Shown here: piece by piece, positions 9,484 to 18,234 of the stretch
How positions within the stretch are numbered: position 1 is the stretch's first letter
Layout of the letters: every line of letters begins with the position of its first letter
Program-made: the position numbers and the translations under genes
The notes under the pieces: generated by a model
What the model was told of the DNA's origin: nothing
Databases searched by the model: none
What the model saw: only the letters and a program-made list of their open reading frames with translations
DNA from: Flavobacteriaceae bacterium UBA7302
GTDB lineage: Bacteria > Bacteroidota > Bacteroidia > Flavobacteriales > Flavobacteriaceae
Assembly: GCA_002471825.1 (NCBI GenBank)
Contig: DKQS01000009.1
Coordinates: forward strand, 234,913 to 298,912
Direction of reading: 5' to 3'
Length of the DNA: 64,000 bases

Positions 9484-11163
9484 ATGAAAGTATATTTAAA
9501 AAAATTAAGCTTCTTCCTTTTATCAATGGTTCTTGTATTTGGAGCCTGTGATGTTGAAGAAAGTTTAACCTTAACACAGCCAGATGCAGCTTTTAAGCTG
9601 AACACACCTGGTATCACAAATGTATTTCTGAATTTCTCTTTACCTGACAACCCTGCATTCACAATTAGCTGGGATGATCAGATTAATGGTTCAGGAACTT
9701 ACGAAGTTGAAATGGCTAGAGACGATAGCTTTGCTACCGCTGTTGCCTTAGGATCTACAGACAAGAGTAACTTCACCATGACTGTTGCGCAATTTAATGC
9801 GGCAATCAATGATACTGGAGTGACTCAGTTTAGAGATATTGCGATCTACATGAGAGTTAAAAACGGAAGTAGTATTAGTAACACCATTTTGATGTTGGTA
9901 ACTACATATCCAGTGAATGCTCCTACTGTAGGTGGTGTTGCCGATGGTGATGCATTTACCTTATTGATTGCAGACAACAACAATGTTGCAATGACAATCA
10001 TGGCTAATGATCCAATCTTGAGTTCAGGCTTGGTAAACGTTGACTATACATTAGAAGCTGCGACTCCTGGTACTGACTTTGCTACACCAATTGAAATCAC
10101 TACGGTAAGCAATCAAGCGGATATTCCAGTAAAAACTTCAGAAATAAATGCAGCTGCGATCCAAAGTGGTATTGCTGCTGATGCGACTGGTGATGTACAA
10201 TTAAGAATTAACTCCTTGATTACAGATCCTAATACGGGTGTAACCTTGCGAAGAGTTAGTGATCCAATTACAATTACGGTAACTACTTACAAAGCAGTTT
10301 TAGATTTATCTACAACTTGGGGCGTAGTAGGTTCTGCAGCGAATAACTGGGGGGCTACTCCTGACTTACCATTCTGGAAAACAGATGTTGACGGTGTGTT
10401 AGCAGCTTATGTGAACTTAATTGACGGAGAAATCAAATTCCGTGAGAACAATGATTGGGCGAACAACTATGGTAGCAACAGTTCTACTGGTGGAGCATTA
10501 GTTGCTGGTGGTGGAAACATTGCTGTAACGGCTGGTTCTTATAAAATCGTAATGGATTTGAACCAATTGACTTATACCATTGAGCCTTTTTCTTTAGGTA
10601 TTGTAGGATCTGGTTATAACAACTGGGGTGCTACTCCTGACTTTATGTTAGAGTACGATCAGTATTCTGATGTATTTAGAGGAATGGTAACTTTATTAGA
10701 TGGTGAAATCAAATTCCGTATGAACAACGATTGGGGAACCAACTGGGGTGACAACGGAGCTGATGGAACAATGGAGTTAAACGGAGCGAACATTCAGTCT
10801 ACGGCAGGTATTTACTTGGTAAAAGTTGACTTGAATACCTTAGAATACGAACTTACCAAAATCGATCATGTATGGGGATTAGTTGGTTCTGCATATAACA
10901 ACTGGGGAGCTTCTCCAGATGCGCAATTCAGAAGAGACTGGTCACAACCATTGGATGATGTTTGGATTTTAGAAAACGTTGACCTACTTGACGGTGAATG
11001 GAAAATTAGAGCCAACAACGATTGGGGTGTAAACTATGGAGACAATGGTGCTGATGGTACTTTAGAAAGAGATGGAGCTAACCTTCCTTCTACTGCAGGA
11101 AATTACACGATCACACTTAACTTCTCTAATAATCCACCAACAATTTCAGTTGTGCAAAACTAA
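9484..11163 (+). CDS. SusE/SusF-like surface lipoprotein with three tandem carbohydrate-binding modules
   Basis: The 559-residue protein has a lipobox with Cys22 (FGACDVEES), a SusE-like N-terminal domain (about 30-145), a second immunoglobulin-like domain (about 150-275), and then three clear repeats of about 92-93 residues beginning near residues 279, 371 and 464. Each repeat opens with VGSxxNNWGAxPD, contains DGExKxRxNNDW and closes with a TAGxY strand. The repeats are visible in the DNA as well. In the Sus system, tandem modules of this type with exposed tryptophans bind starch. It is the last gene before a strong hairpin, so susC-D-E-F form one transcription unit. Protein-level binding is inferred. 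Confidence 0.88.
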   Translation: MKVYLKKLSFFLLSMVLVFGACDVEESLTLTQPDAAFKLNTPGITNVFLNFSLPDNPAFTISWDDQINGSGTYEVEMARDDSFATAVALGSTDKSNFTMTVAQFNAAINDTGVTQFRDIAIYMRVKNGSSISNTILMLVTTYPVNAPTVGGVADGDAFTLLIADNNNVAMTIMANDPILSSGLVNVDYTLEAATPGTDFATPIEITTVSNQADIPVKTSEINAAAIQSGIAADATGDVQLRINSLITDPNTGVTLRRVSDPITITVTTYKAVLDLSTTWGVVGSAANNWGATPDLPFWKTDVDGVLAAYVNLIDGEIKFRENNDWANNYGSNSSTGGALVAGGGNIAVTAGSYKIVMDLNQLTYTIEPFSLGIVGSGYNNWGATPDFMLEYDQYSDVFRGMVTLLDGEIKFRMNNDWGTNWGDNGADGTMELNGANIQSTAGIYLVKVDLNTLEYELTKIDHVWGLVGSAYNNWGASPDAQFRRDWSQPLDDVWILENVDLLDGEWKIRANNDWGVNYGDNGADGTLERDGANLPSTAGNYTITLNFSNNPPTISVVQN

Positions 11164-11190
11164 TAGAGTTTTTATGTAACTTAAAACAAC

Positions 11191-11246
11191 AAACCGGTTT
11201 GAAACTATTGGAACATTTCTCCAATCTTCAAACCGGTTTTTTTATT
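11191..11246 (+). terminator. Hairpin terminator between susF-like gene and amylase, with each arm itself a LacI-type palindrome
   Basis: AAACCGGTTTGAA (11191-11203) pairs with TTCAAACCGGTTT (11227-11239); an inner ATTGGA/TCCAAT pair (11207-11212 with 11219-11224) extends the stem. A run of seven T follows the GG of the right arm, as in intrinsic terminators. In addition, AAACCGGTTT (11191-11200 and 11230-11239) is by itself a perfect 10-bp palindrome resembling the operator before susC, with 39 bp between centres. It may end the sus transcript, bind the LacI-type regulator at the amylase promoter, or do both. Confidence 0.75.
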
Positions 11247-11258
11247 ACCCAAAAAATT

Positions 11259-14075
11259 ATGCTAAAAAAACTACTCTTCCTAACAATACTCATATCAACA
11301 ACACTACTAAACGCTCAAGTTACCATTAGTCCGAGTGCATTCGCTATTGATCAAAGTATCACTATTACGGTAGATACCAATAGCAGCGCTACAGATTGTA
11401 ATGGATTCAGTAGTCCAACAAAAGTATACATGCACTCTGGTGTAGGACCTAGTTCGAACCCTTGGACCCATGTTATTGGAAATTGGGGGACTGACGATGG
11501 CGTTGGTGAAATGACAAGCAATGGTGATGGTACCTTTAGTATTACCATTGTACCAGAAACCTATTACCAACTAACAGCACAAGAGGCCGCAGAAGTTACT
11601 AGAATGGGTATGGTGTTTCGTAATGAAACAGGTAGTATGGAGTTTAAAGATAATGGCTGTTCTGATTTTTTCTTCAATGTCGGACTCTTCCAATTGAATT
11701 TAACCAACCCAACAGCATCCGTATCTGTGATCAACGCATCGGAGTTTTTTCCGATCAGCGCGACAACTACGGAGACAGCCAACTTTTCCTTACAAGCCAA
11801 TGGAACTGAAATAGACACTGAGAATAGTACTACAACCTATTCTTATGTACCAGACATTACTTCTAATACAACTTTTGTACTAGAAGCGAACAATGGCTCG
11901 GAGACTAAATCTGTTACCTTCGAAGTAATTGTTCGTCCTACCGTAACTGAGCAAGCCGTTCCTTCTGGGATGAAAGATGGATTAAATTATCACCAAAACG
12001 ACCCTACCAAGGTTACCTTGGTTTTATATGCTCCAGGCAAGGAGTTTATTCATGTGATCGGAGATTTCAATAACTGGGCAGTTGACAACAACTATTTGTT
12101 AAAAAAAGACACCAGTAATGATCGATTTTGGATCGAATTAACAGGATTAACCTCTCAAACCGATCATATGTATCAATACTTAATCAACGGTACACTTCGA
12201 GTTGCTGATCCTTACTCTACTCTAATTTTAGATGAGTACAACGATCAGTTTATTAACAGTACAAGATTTCCAAACCTTCCATCCTATCCTGATGGGAAAA
12301 CCAATCATGCAGTCACTTGGTTCAGAACGGGAGATACGCCTTATCAGTGGCAAGTGCCAAATTTCCAAGCACCAAAAAAGACCGATTTAGCTATTTATGA
12401 ATTGTTGATTCGTGATTTTGATTCAGACCAAACTTTCGACGCCGTTAAAGCTCGATTGGATTACTTACAGAACTTGGGAATCAATGCCATTCAATTCATG
12501 CCTTTAAACGAATTTGATGGAAATCTATCTTGGGGATATAACCCTGCTTTCCATATGGCATTAGACAAATATTATGGATCACCAACAGCATTTAAACAAC
12601 TGATTGATGAGTGTCATTCAAGAGGTATGGCTGTAATTGTAGATGTGGTATTCAACCATGCAACTGGTCAGCATCCTTATTATAGAATGTGGAATACCGT
12701 CAATGGTGATTATGGTGGTCAAGCATCCAATGACAGTCCGTTTTTCAATGCAACAGCAACGCACGATTTCAACGTATTTAATGATATGAATCACGCAAGT
12801 CAAGCTACAAAAGACTATGTAAAACGAGTAACCCAATACTGGATTGAAGAATACAATATTGATGGTTTCCGTTGGGACTTATCCAAAGGATTCACCCAAA
12901 GAAATTCGGTTGGAAACATTGGTTTGTGGAATTCTTATGACCAAGATCGTGTTAATGTTCTAAACCAATATGCGGATGATCAATGGGAAGTAAATCCAGA
13001 TTTTTATGTGATTTTGGAGCACTTTGCCGATAATAGTGAAGAATCTGCCTTGATCAATTATAGATTGAATGAAGGTAAAGGAATGATGGTTTGGGGTAAT
13101 CATCACGGCACATATAAAGATGCAGCCCTTGGATTCCACAACAACGGAACATCTGATTTCTCATGGATTTCATACAAAAATAGAGGTTGGTCTGCTCCAC
13201 GTAACGTAAGTTATATGGTAAGTCATGATGAAGAGCGTTTGATGTATGAAAATTTAAATTATGGTGCTTCAAATGGTAATTACAGTACCCGCGATATGGC
13301 CACTGCTTTAGATCGGATGGAATTGAATGGAGCATTCTACTTTACGGTTCCCGGTCCGAAAATGATTTGGCAATTCGATGAACTTGGTTATGATTACTCA
13401 ATAAACTGGTGTACCGACGGATCTATAAACAGCAATTGTCGTACGGGAGAAAAACCAATTCGTTGGGATTATTTTTCTGACCAAGATCGAAAGGATGTTT
13501 ACAATACTTGGGCTAAGTTAATGCAGCTAAAAACCAAATATGAAGTTTTTGAAACCAATAACTTCACCTTGGATGTTGGTAATTCAAACGGATTGAAAAC
13601 GATTCATTTAACTGATACCAATGCTGCCGATCTTCAATATGTGACGGTAATTGGTAATTTTGGTCTTACCGTTCAGAATATAGATCCGGCTTTCCAAGTG
13701 ACAGGTACTTGGTATAATTTATTAAACAATAATGCTACCATTTCTGTTTCTAATGTGAATGCAACAATTAGCCTTCAACCCGGAGAGTATATTGTGTGTG
13801 GAAATATGCCAGCATCACTCTCTACGAATGATGAGGCCCTCTTACAGCAAGAATTTGCGATTTATCCTAATCCAACCAGTAACTCATTTCGAGTGAATCA
13901 AGAGATTGATCAGTTGAAAATTTTTGATGTTACCGGAAAAGAGGTTAAATCAGTAAAAGCAATAGGTGGTTCGAAAACAAATTTTTCTGTTTCTGATTTG
14001 GAAAAGGGTGTTTACCTTGTGAGAATAAAGACTCTTACCAACCACACCGTTACTAGAAAACTTGTAGTTCAATAA
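11259..14075 (+). CDS. Secreted GH13 alpha-amylase with CBM48 and T9SS C-terminal sorting domain
   Basis: I start the gene at the ATG at 11259, because it begins a good signal peptide (MLKKLLFLTILIS to LNAQ); an in-frame TTG at 11199 lies inside the terminator stem. The product has 938 residues. Residues about 20-240 form an N-terminal beta-rich region, about 245-330 a CBM48 module (IGDFNNWAVDNNYLL), then the GH13 barrel with region I DVVFNH (Asp462-His467), nucleophile Asp540 in GFRWDLS, general acid Glu587 in ILEHF, and His656-Asp657 in SHDEE. The last 80 residues (FAIYPNPTSNSF, then IFDVTGKEV) are a type A T9SS sorting domain, so the enzyme should be exported through the T9SS. It cuts alpha-glucans outside the cell. 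Confidence 0.95.
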   Translation: MLKKLLFLTILISTTLLNAQVTISPSAFAIDQSITITVDTNSSATDCNGFSSPTKVYMHSGVGPSSNPWTHVIGNWGTDDGVGEMTSNGDGTFSITIVPETYYQLTAQEAAEVTRMGMVFRNETGSMEFKDNGCSDFFFNVGLFQLNLTNPTASVSVINASEFFPISATTTETANFSLQANGTEIDTENSTTTYSYVPDITSNTTFVLEANNGSETKSVTFEVIVRPTVTEQAVPSGMKDGLNYHQNDPTKVTLVLYAPGKEFIHVIGDFNNWAVDNNYLLKKDTSNDRFWIELTGLTSQTDHMYQYLINGTLRVADPYSTLILDEYNDQFINSTRFPNLPSYPDGKTNHAVTWFRTGDTPYQWQVPNFQAPKKTDLAIYELLIRDFDSDQTFDAVKARLDYLQNLGINAIQFMPLNEFDGNLSWGYNPAFHMALDKYYGSPTAFKQLIDECHSRGMAVIVDVVFNHATGQHPYYRMWNTVNGDYGGQASNDSPFFNATATHDFNVFNDMNHASQATKDYVKRVTQYWIEEYNIDGFRWDLSKGFTQRNSVGNIGLWNSYDQDRVNVLNQYADDQWEVNPDFYVILEHFADNSEESALINYRLNEGKGMMVWGNHHGTYKDAALGFHNNGTSDFSWISYKNRGWSAPRNVSYMVSHDEERLMYENLNYGASNGNYSTRDMATALDRMELNGAFYFTVPGPKMIWQFDELGYDYSINWCTDGSINSNCRTGEKPIRWDYFSDQDRKDVYNTWAKLMQLKTKYEVFETNNFTLDVGNSNGLKTIHLTDTNAADLQYVTVIGNFGLTVQNIDPAFQVTGTWYNLLNNNATISVSNVNATISLQPGEYIVCGNMPASLSTNDEALLQQEFAIYPNPTSNSFRVNQEIDQLKIFDVTGKEVKSVKAIGGSKTNFSVSDLEKGVYLVRIKTLTNHTVTRKLVVQ

Positions 14076-14100
14076 AACTTTCAAGTAATTGTTCAAACTT

Positions 14101-14128
14101 AAAAGAGCTACCTCACAGTAGCTCTTTT
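14101..14128. terminator. Bidirectional terminator between amylase and cysteine desulfurase genes
   Basis: AAAAGAGCTAC (14101-14111) and GTAGCTCTTTT (14118-14128) form a perfect 11-bp stem with a 6-base loop. A and T runs on both sides make it work for both converging genes. The stop codon of the cysteine desulfurase lies in the loop (14113-14115). Confidence 0.85.
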
Positions 14129-15246
14129 ATCTTTTCTAAAGTAAAATCTATTTCTTCTTTGGTCGTAAACTTGGAGAATGAAAATCGCAGCGAGGTCAAT
14201 AGTTGCTGATCTTCATTCAAAAATTCTTGCAGCACATGAGATACCTTGGATGCTCCACTTTGGCAAGCACTTCCTGTTGATACCGCTACCCCTTTCATAT
14301 CTAGTTGAAATAAGAACATGGTATTTTTTATTGGAAAACGGACATTTAGGATGGTATAACTGCTTTTGGTTACATCAGCGCTCTGTCCATTAAACTGAAT
14401 CTCGGGAACTAATTTTTGTAGTTCTTCAATAAAATAAGCTTTCAATCCTTCCACATATTCATGGTCCTTTTCAACATTCTCAAGAGCCATGTTTAAGGCT
14501 TTTTCCAAGCCTACAATTCCAGGTATATTTTCGGTACTTGATCTGGCACCCTTTTCTTGGTCACCACCAAAAAGCATCGGTTTTACGGTAAATCCGTTTT
14601 TAAAATAGGCAAAACCAACTCCTTTAGGACCATGGAATTTATGCGCACTGGCCGTAATAAAATCAATAGGAAGCTTCAGAAGATCCAAATCATAATGACC
14701 TATCACTTGCACTGTATCGCTATGAAACAAGGCTTTGTATTTGCCGCAAAGATCCACTACTGCTTGAGCGGGCAATCGATTGCCAATTTCGTTATTTATC
14801 AGCATCAAACTAACCAAGGTCTTTTCATCCGAATTTGCCAATAATTCCTCTAGGTGATTCAAATCAATCTGCCCCTGCTCTTTCACATCTACATAATCCA
14901 ATTGAATGAGTCCTTGCTTTTCATAATGCTCACACGGATGCAATACGGCATGATGTTCAATTCGCGAAGTAATGATGCGTTTCACGCCATAATTCTGAAC
15001 AGCATTGTACAAGATTAAGTTGTTGGCCTCGGTACCACTAGAGGTAAAAATGATCTCTTTCGAGGAAACATTAAACTTAGAAGCAACACTTTTCCGTGCG
15101 CTTTCCAATAATGCTTTGGACTTTCGACCTACTTGATGGGATGAACTGGGATTCCCATAGGAATTCAACAGCGCATCTTTCATGGCCTCTACCACCTCCG
15201 GAATCAAAGGCGTGGTTGCAGCATTATCTAAATAGACCGATTTCAT
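14113..15246 (-). CDS. Cysteine desulfurase (NifS/IscS-like class V aminotransferase)
   Basis: The 377-residue protein begins with YLDNAATTP, carries the PLP-binding Lys203 in SAHKFHGPKG, SSGTEANN near 69-76, and the catalytic loop cysteine at about Cys328 in STGSACQSGASKVS. Together these define a NifS/IscS-type cysteine desulfurase, which takes sulfur from cysteine for Fe-S clusters or tRNA thiolation. The SGSAC-type loop with one residue between G and C suggests the IscS/NifS group rather than SufS. It is followed downstream only by the shared terminator and preceded by the Smr protein gene 22 bases away, so both may be co-transcribed. Confidence 0.93.
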   Translation of the reverse strand: MKSVYLDNAATTPLIPEVVEAMKDALLNSYGNPSSSHQVGRKSKALLESARKSVASKFNVSSKEIIFTSSGTEANNLILYNAVQNYGVKRIITSRIEHHAVLHPCEHYEKQGLIQLDYVDVKEQGQIDLNHLEELLANSDEKTLVSLMLINNEIGNRLPAQAVVDLCGKYKALFHSDTVQVIGHYDLDLLKLPIDFITASAHKFHGPKGVGFAYFKNGFTVKPMLFGGDQEKGARSSTENIPGIVGLEKALNMALENVEKDHEYVEGLKAYFIEELQKLVPEIQFNGQSADVTKSSYTILNVRFPIKNTMFLFQLDMKGVAVSTGSACQSGASKVSHVLQEFLNEDQQLLTSLRFSFSKFTTKEEIDFTLEKIKELL

Positions 15247-15268
15247 AGGGCAAAAATACGATTAATTT

Positions 15269-15802
15269 TTAGGGTGTTAGGACCACAGCAGTTGCTCCGT
15301 AGCCATATTTTTTAAACGAGGCTTCGTGGTGTTTCACAGGATATCGTTTGAATAACAGGAGAAGTTCCTTTTTTAGGATTCCGTCTCCTACTCCATGAAT
15401 AAAAACAATCTTCTGGATTCGTTTGTTTAGTCCCCATTCCAACTTTTGCTTGGCCACCCGAAGTTGGTAGTTCAATATGTCAAAGGTGTCCATATTCCGA
15501 TGGCTGGGCATCAATTGTTCGATATGTAAATCGACCTCCAAAATAACCTCTCGTTTCTCAGTTTTGAACAAGGAAGGCTTTTTGGTATCCGGTTTCATTT
15601 TCTCTTTCAACAAAGGATGATTGATATCACTAAACTTAGACAATTCCCGCTGCTGTTCTTTAATCACAACCAGATCTGAAGGCGTATAGGTAAATTCAAA
15701 ATCATCAGCTAAAATGGTCACCTCATCCTTTGAAACCTGAATGACCTCCCCTTGGAGATCTTCATCAATCACACGAACAATGTTACCAATTTCGAAACGC
15801 AT
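15269..15802 (-). CDS. Smr-domain protein (MutS2 C-terminal-like)
   Basis: Starting at the ATG at 15800-15802 (an upstream TTG at 15811 adds only three residues) the protein has 177 residues. The N-terminal part (MRFEIGNIVRVIDEDLQGEVI) looks like a small beta-barrel domain. The C-terminal 85 residues contain the Smr signature: EVDLHIEQLMPSH with the LDxH-like motif, and IVFIHGVGDGILKKELLLLF, which matches the HGxGxG motif. Smr domains are nucleases acting on branched DNA or on mRNA of stalled ribosomes. No MutS part is present. It lies directly upstream of the cysteine desulfurase gene. Confidence 0.85.
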   Translation of the reverse strand: MRFEIGNIVRVIDEDLQGEVIQVSKDEVTILADDFEFTYTPSDLVVIKEQQRELSKFSDINHPLLKEKMKPDTKKPSLFKTEKREVILEVDLHIEQLMPSHRNMDTFDILNYQLRVAKQKLEWGLNKRIQKIVFIHGVGDGILKKELLLLFKRYPVKHHEASFKKYGYGATAVVLTP

Positions 15803-15881
15803 TCTTAACAATTAATTAAATGACAAGGAGAATTTCCGCTGTAATTTTGCGCGACAAAGGTAAAAATTTTGACGCTAAGCT

Positions 15882-16514
15882 ATGATTAAACTGGCAAATA
15901 CATCACCCGTAGATTTTTTCGAAAAAAGCTTTAAAAAAGCAGCCATTTCGGAAGAAAGAGCAACACTATTGCAAAAGATTGCGGTAGCCATTGCCGCCGA
16001 ATATCAGAGCAACGGATTTGTCAATTTGAACTTCATCTGTACTCACAATTCTAGACGTAGCCAATTGGGTCAGGTTTGGGCACACGTGGCAGCTGAATAT
16101 TTTAATTTGAATGTTGCTTCGTATTCAGGCGGGACTGAAACCACCGCTTTTCATAGAAATACGGTAAAAACTCTTCAAAAAGTCGGATTTACCTTTAAAG
16201 TAAAAGAGTTCTCACATCAGAATCCGGTGTATTCCATTTCTTACAAAGGATCGAAAAGCCAAATCACGGGATTTTCCAAAATCTACGACGACGCTGAAAA
16301 TCCTTCAGAGTACATTGCTATCACAACCTGTAATAGTGCTGATCAAAACTGTCCTTTTATTCCGGAGGCCAGCCATCGTTTTCACTTGCCTTTTGTGGAT
16401 CCAAAGCACAGTGATAATAGCGATATCATGGATGAAACCTACTTAAAGACTAGCAAACAAATTGCATCGGAGGTTTACTTCCTTTTTGGTGAAGTTAAAA
16501 AGATGTTGGCTTAA
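15882..16514 (+). CDS. Low-molecular-weight phosphatase / arsenate reductase-like protein
   Basis: The 210-residue protein has the P-loop CTHNSRRS (Cys53, Arg59), the CX5R(S/T) motif of LMW tyrosine phosphatases and thioredoxin-type arsenate reductases. A second motif, FVDPKHSDN, is close to the usual DPx(G/H) acid loop. An N-terminal helical extension of about 45 residues and a middle insertion make it longer than the usual 130-150 residues. There are no ars neighbours (no ArsR, no efflux pump), so I do not name it arsC. It converges with the PPK2 gene, sharing a TTAA at the stops. Confidence 0.75.
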   Translation: MIKLANTSPVDFFEKSFKKAAISEERATLLQKIAVAIAAEYQSNGFVNLNFICTHNSRRSQLGQVWAHVAAEYFNLNVASYSGGTETTAFHRNTVKTLQKVGFTFKVKEFSHQNPVYSISYKGSKSQITGFSKIYDDAENPSEYIAITTCNSADQNCPFIPEASHRFHLPFVDPKHSDNSDIMDETYLKTSKQIASEVYFLFGEVKKMLA

Positions 16515-17296
16515 ATTTCCAAGTTTTTATCATAGGGAATGCTATTTAAAATGTGATTGATCACATTCACCCTTGCATCCGTTTTTCGATTGGCCTTAAT
16601 AATTTTCCAAGGAGATAATTCGGTATCCGTTTTTTCAAACATAGCCTCCTTGTACTCGGTATACTGATCCCAAAGATCTTGCGCCTTTTCATCCAATTTG
16701 GTCATTTTCCATTGTTTCAAAGGATCGCTTTTGATTTGCTCAAAGCGCTTGGCCTGTTCTTTTTTGGAAATTGACATGTAAATCTTCACCAAATGAATGC
16801 CACTTTCCAGAATCATGCGTTCAAAATCATTCACTTGATTCATAAAAATCTCGTACTCTTCAGGAGTACAAAATCCGTTTACAGGCTCTACCACTGCCCT
16901 ATTGTACCAGCTTCTATCAAACAGAACGAGCTCTCCTTTTTTGGGAAACTGTTCCACATAACGCTGAAAATACCATTGGGACTTTTCATCTTCGCTAGGC
17001 TTTGGCAAGGCTACAATTCGCATGTGACGCGGATTGATACGTTCGGTTATTCGTCGGATTGCTCCTCCCTTTCCTGCTGCATCTCTTCCTTGAAACAAAA
17101 TGATGATTCGTTCATCATTTTCAATGGCCCAGGTTTGCAATCGAATCAATTCGACCTGGAGTCGTTTCAATTTGCGCTCGTAATCCATATATCGGAGCGT
17201 CTTTTCAAGGTTTAAAGGTTCATTGGACAACAATGCTCTCAATCCCTTACTACTGTTTAGCTTCTTTAGTTCTATGTCTTTTAATTTCCTGGTCAT
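16511..17296 (-). CDS. Polyphosphate kinase 2 family protein (copy 1)
   Basis: The 261-residue protein has the PPK2 Walker A FQGRDAAGKGGAIRR (about 65-79), the Walker B/lid block FDRSWYNRAVVEPV, and IYMSISKKEQAKRFEQ. PPK2 enzymes use polyphosphate to phosphorylate nucleotides, for example GDP or ADP to the triphosphate. It lies 2 bases downstream of a second, clearly paralogous PPK2 gene; the two are co-transcribed. The specificity for mono- or diphosphates cannot be decided from these motifs by eye. Confidence 0.92.
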   Translation of the reverse strand: MTRKLKDIELKKLNSSKGLRALLSNEPLNLEKTLRYMDYERKLKRLQVELIRLQTWAIENDERIIILFQGRDAAGKGGAIRRITERINPRHMRIVALPKPSEDEKSQWYFQRYVEQFPKKGELVLFDRSWYNRAVVEPVNGFCTPEEYEIFMNQVNDFERMILESGIHLVKIYMSISKKEQAKRFEQIKSDPLKQWKMTKLDEKAQDLWDQYTEYKEAMFEKTDTELSPWKIIKANRKTDARVNVINHILNSIPYDKNLEI

Positions 17297-17298
17297 AA

Positions 17299-18156
17299 TT
17301 AATCGATTTGAAGGTTAGATCGATAAAAACGCATCACTACATTCGGATCTGGAGTCAAAGAGGTCTGGGCCTCGTTTTTTCCATCATAATCGAATCGAGA
17401 TAATACATAACGCATGGCTTCCAATCTAGCAATCTTTTTGTCATTGCTTTTTACGATGGTCCAAGGACTATAGGTTGTATGTGTTTTGGAGAACATTTCT
17501 GACTTGTAATGGGTATACCTGTCCCATAACTCCTGTCCCTTTTTATCAACGGGGCTAAATTTCCATCGCTTTAAAGGATCTCCTTCACGGGCTTCAAAAC
17601 GTGTCAATTGTTCTTCCTTTGAAATGGACAACCAAAATTTGATAATTACCAATCCGTCTTCATACATCATGTGTTCAAATTCTGGAACTTGTAACAAAAA
17701 CTCCTTGTATTGCTTATCGGTACAAAATCCCATAACTGGTTCTACCACAGCTCTGTTATACCAACTACGATCAAAGAAAACAATCTCACCCAAATTCGGC
17801 AACTCTTTAATATAACGCTGAAAATACCATTGCCCTCGCTCCACATCCGTAGGCTTGTTCAAAGCAACTAATCTGGACGAACGCGGATTCATATGCTCCA
17901 TGAAACGACGAATGGTACCACCTTTTCCTGCGGCATCTCTTCCTTCAAAAATAACGGCAACCCGTTTCTTTTCTTTGGCGATCCACCTTTGTAGTTTCAC
18001 CAATTCAATTTGAAGCAGTCGCAATTGTTGTTCGTATTGAACATTTCTAGCGACCTTTGGATACGATTTTTTTCGCTCTTTAATCAAAGCCAACAGCTCC
18101 TCATGAGATTGAAGGTTTTCAAACTCTTCTGCAGTTATAAAATTTGGTTTTGTCAT
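17299..18156 (-). CDS. Polyphosphate kinase 2 family protein (copy 2)
   Basis: With the start at the ATG at 18154-18156 the product has 285 residues; an upstream TTG at 18198 would add 14 unlikely residues. It shows Walker A FEGRDAAGKGGTIRR, FDRSWYNRAVVEPVMGF and FWLSISKEEQLTRFEAR, the same blocks as its neighbour. It is the first gene of the pair and carries a C-terminal tail (SLTPDPNVVMRFYRSN) absent from copy 1. Two adjacent PPK2 genes suggest a duplication with split roles, for instance different acceptor nucleotides. This last point is inference. Confidence 0.92.
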   Translation of the reverse strand: MTKPNFITAEEFENLQSHEELLALIKERKKSYPKVARNVQYEQQLRLLQIELVKLQRWIAKEKKRVAVIFEGRDAAGKGGTIRRFMEHMNPRSSRLVALNKPTDVERGQWYFQRYIKELPNLGEIVFFDRSWYNRAVVEPVMGFCTDKQYKEFLLQVPEFEHMMYEDGLVIIKFWLSISKEEQLTRFEAREGDPLKRWKFSPVDKKGQELWDRYTHYKSEMFSKTHTTYSPWTIVKSNDKKIARLEAMRYVLSRFDYDGKNEAQTSLTPDPNVVMRFYRSNLQID

Positions 18157-18234
18157 GTGTTCAATTAATAATTTAATATACCATATTTTTGTCGACAAAG
18201 CAAAATAATAGTGGTATTTTCACCTTCAATATTT

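Noticed and set aside
11199..11258. Longer amylase frame from a TTG at 11199
   Set aside because: It starts inside the terminator stem and would place 20 polar residues before a perfect signal peptide; the ATG at 11259 is better.
15882..16514. Naming this gene arsC
   Set aside because: The P-loop also fits tyrosine phosphatases and there are no arsenic genes around it.
18184..18191. TATTTTTG before the LpxR-like gene as a promoter
   Set aside because: It matches the -7 box, but no TTG lies at 17-23 bases upstream, and A/T-rich DNA gives such matches by chance.
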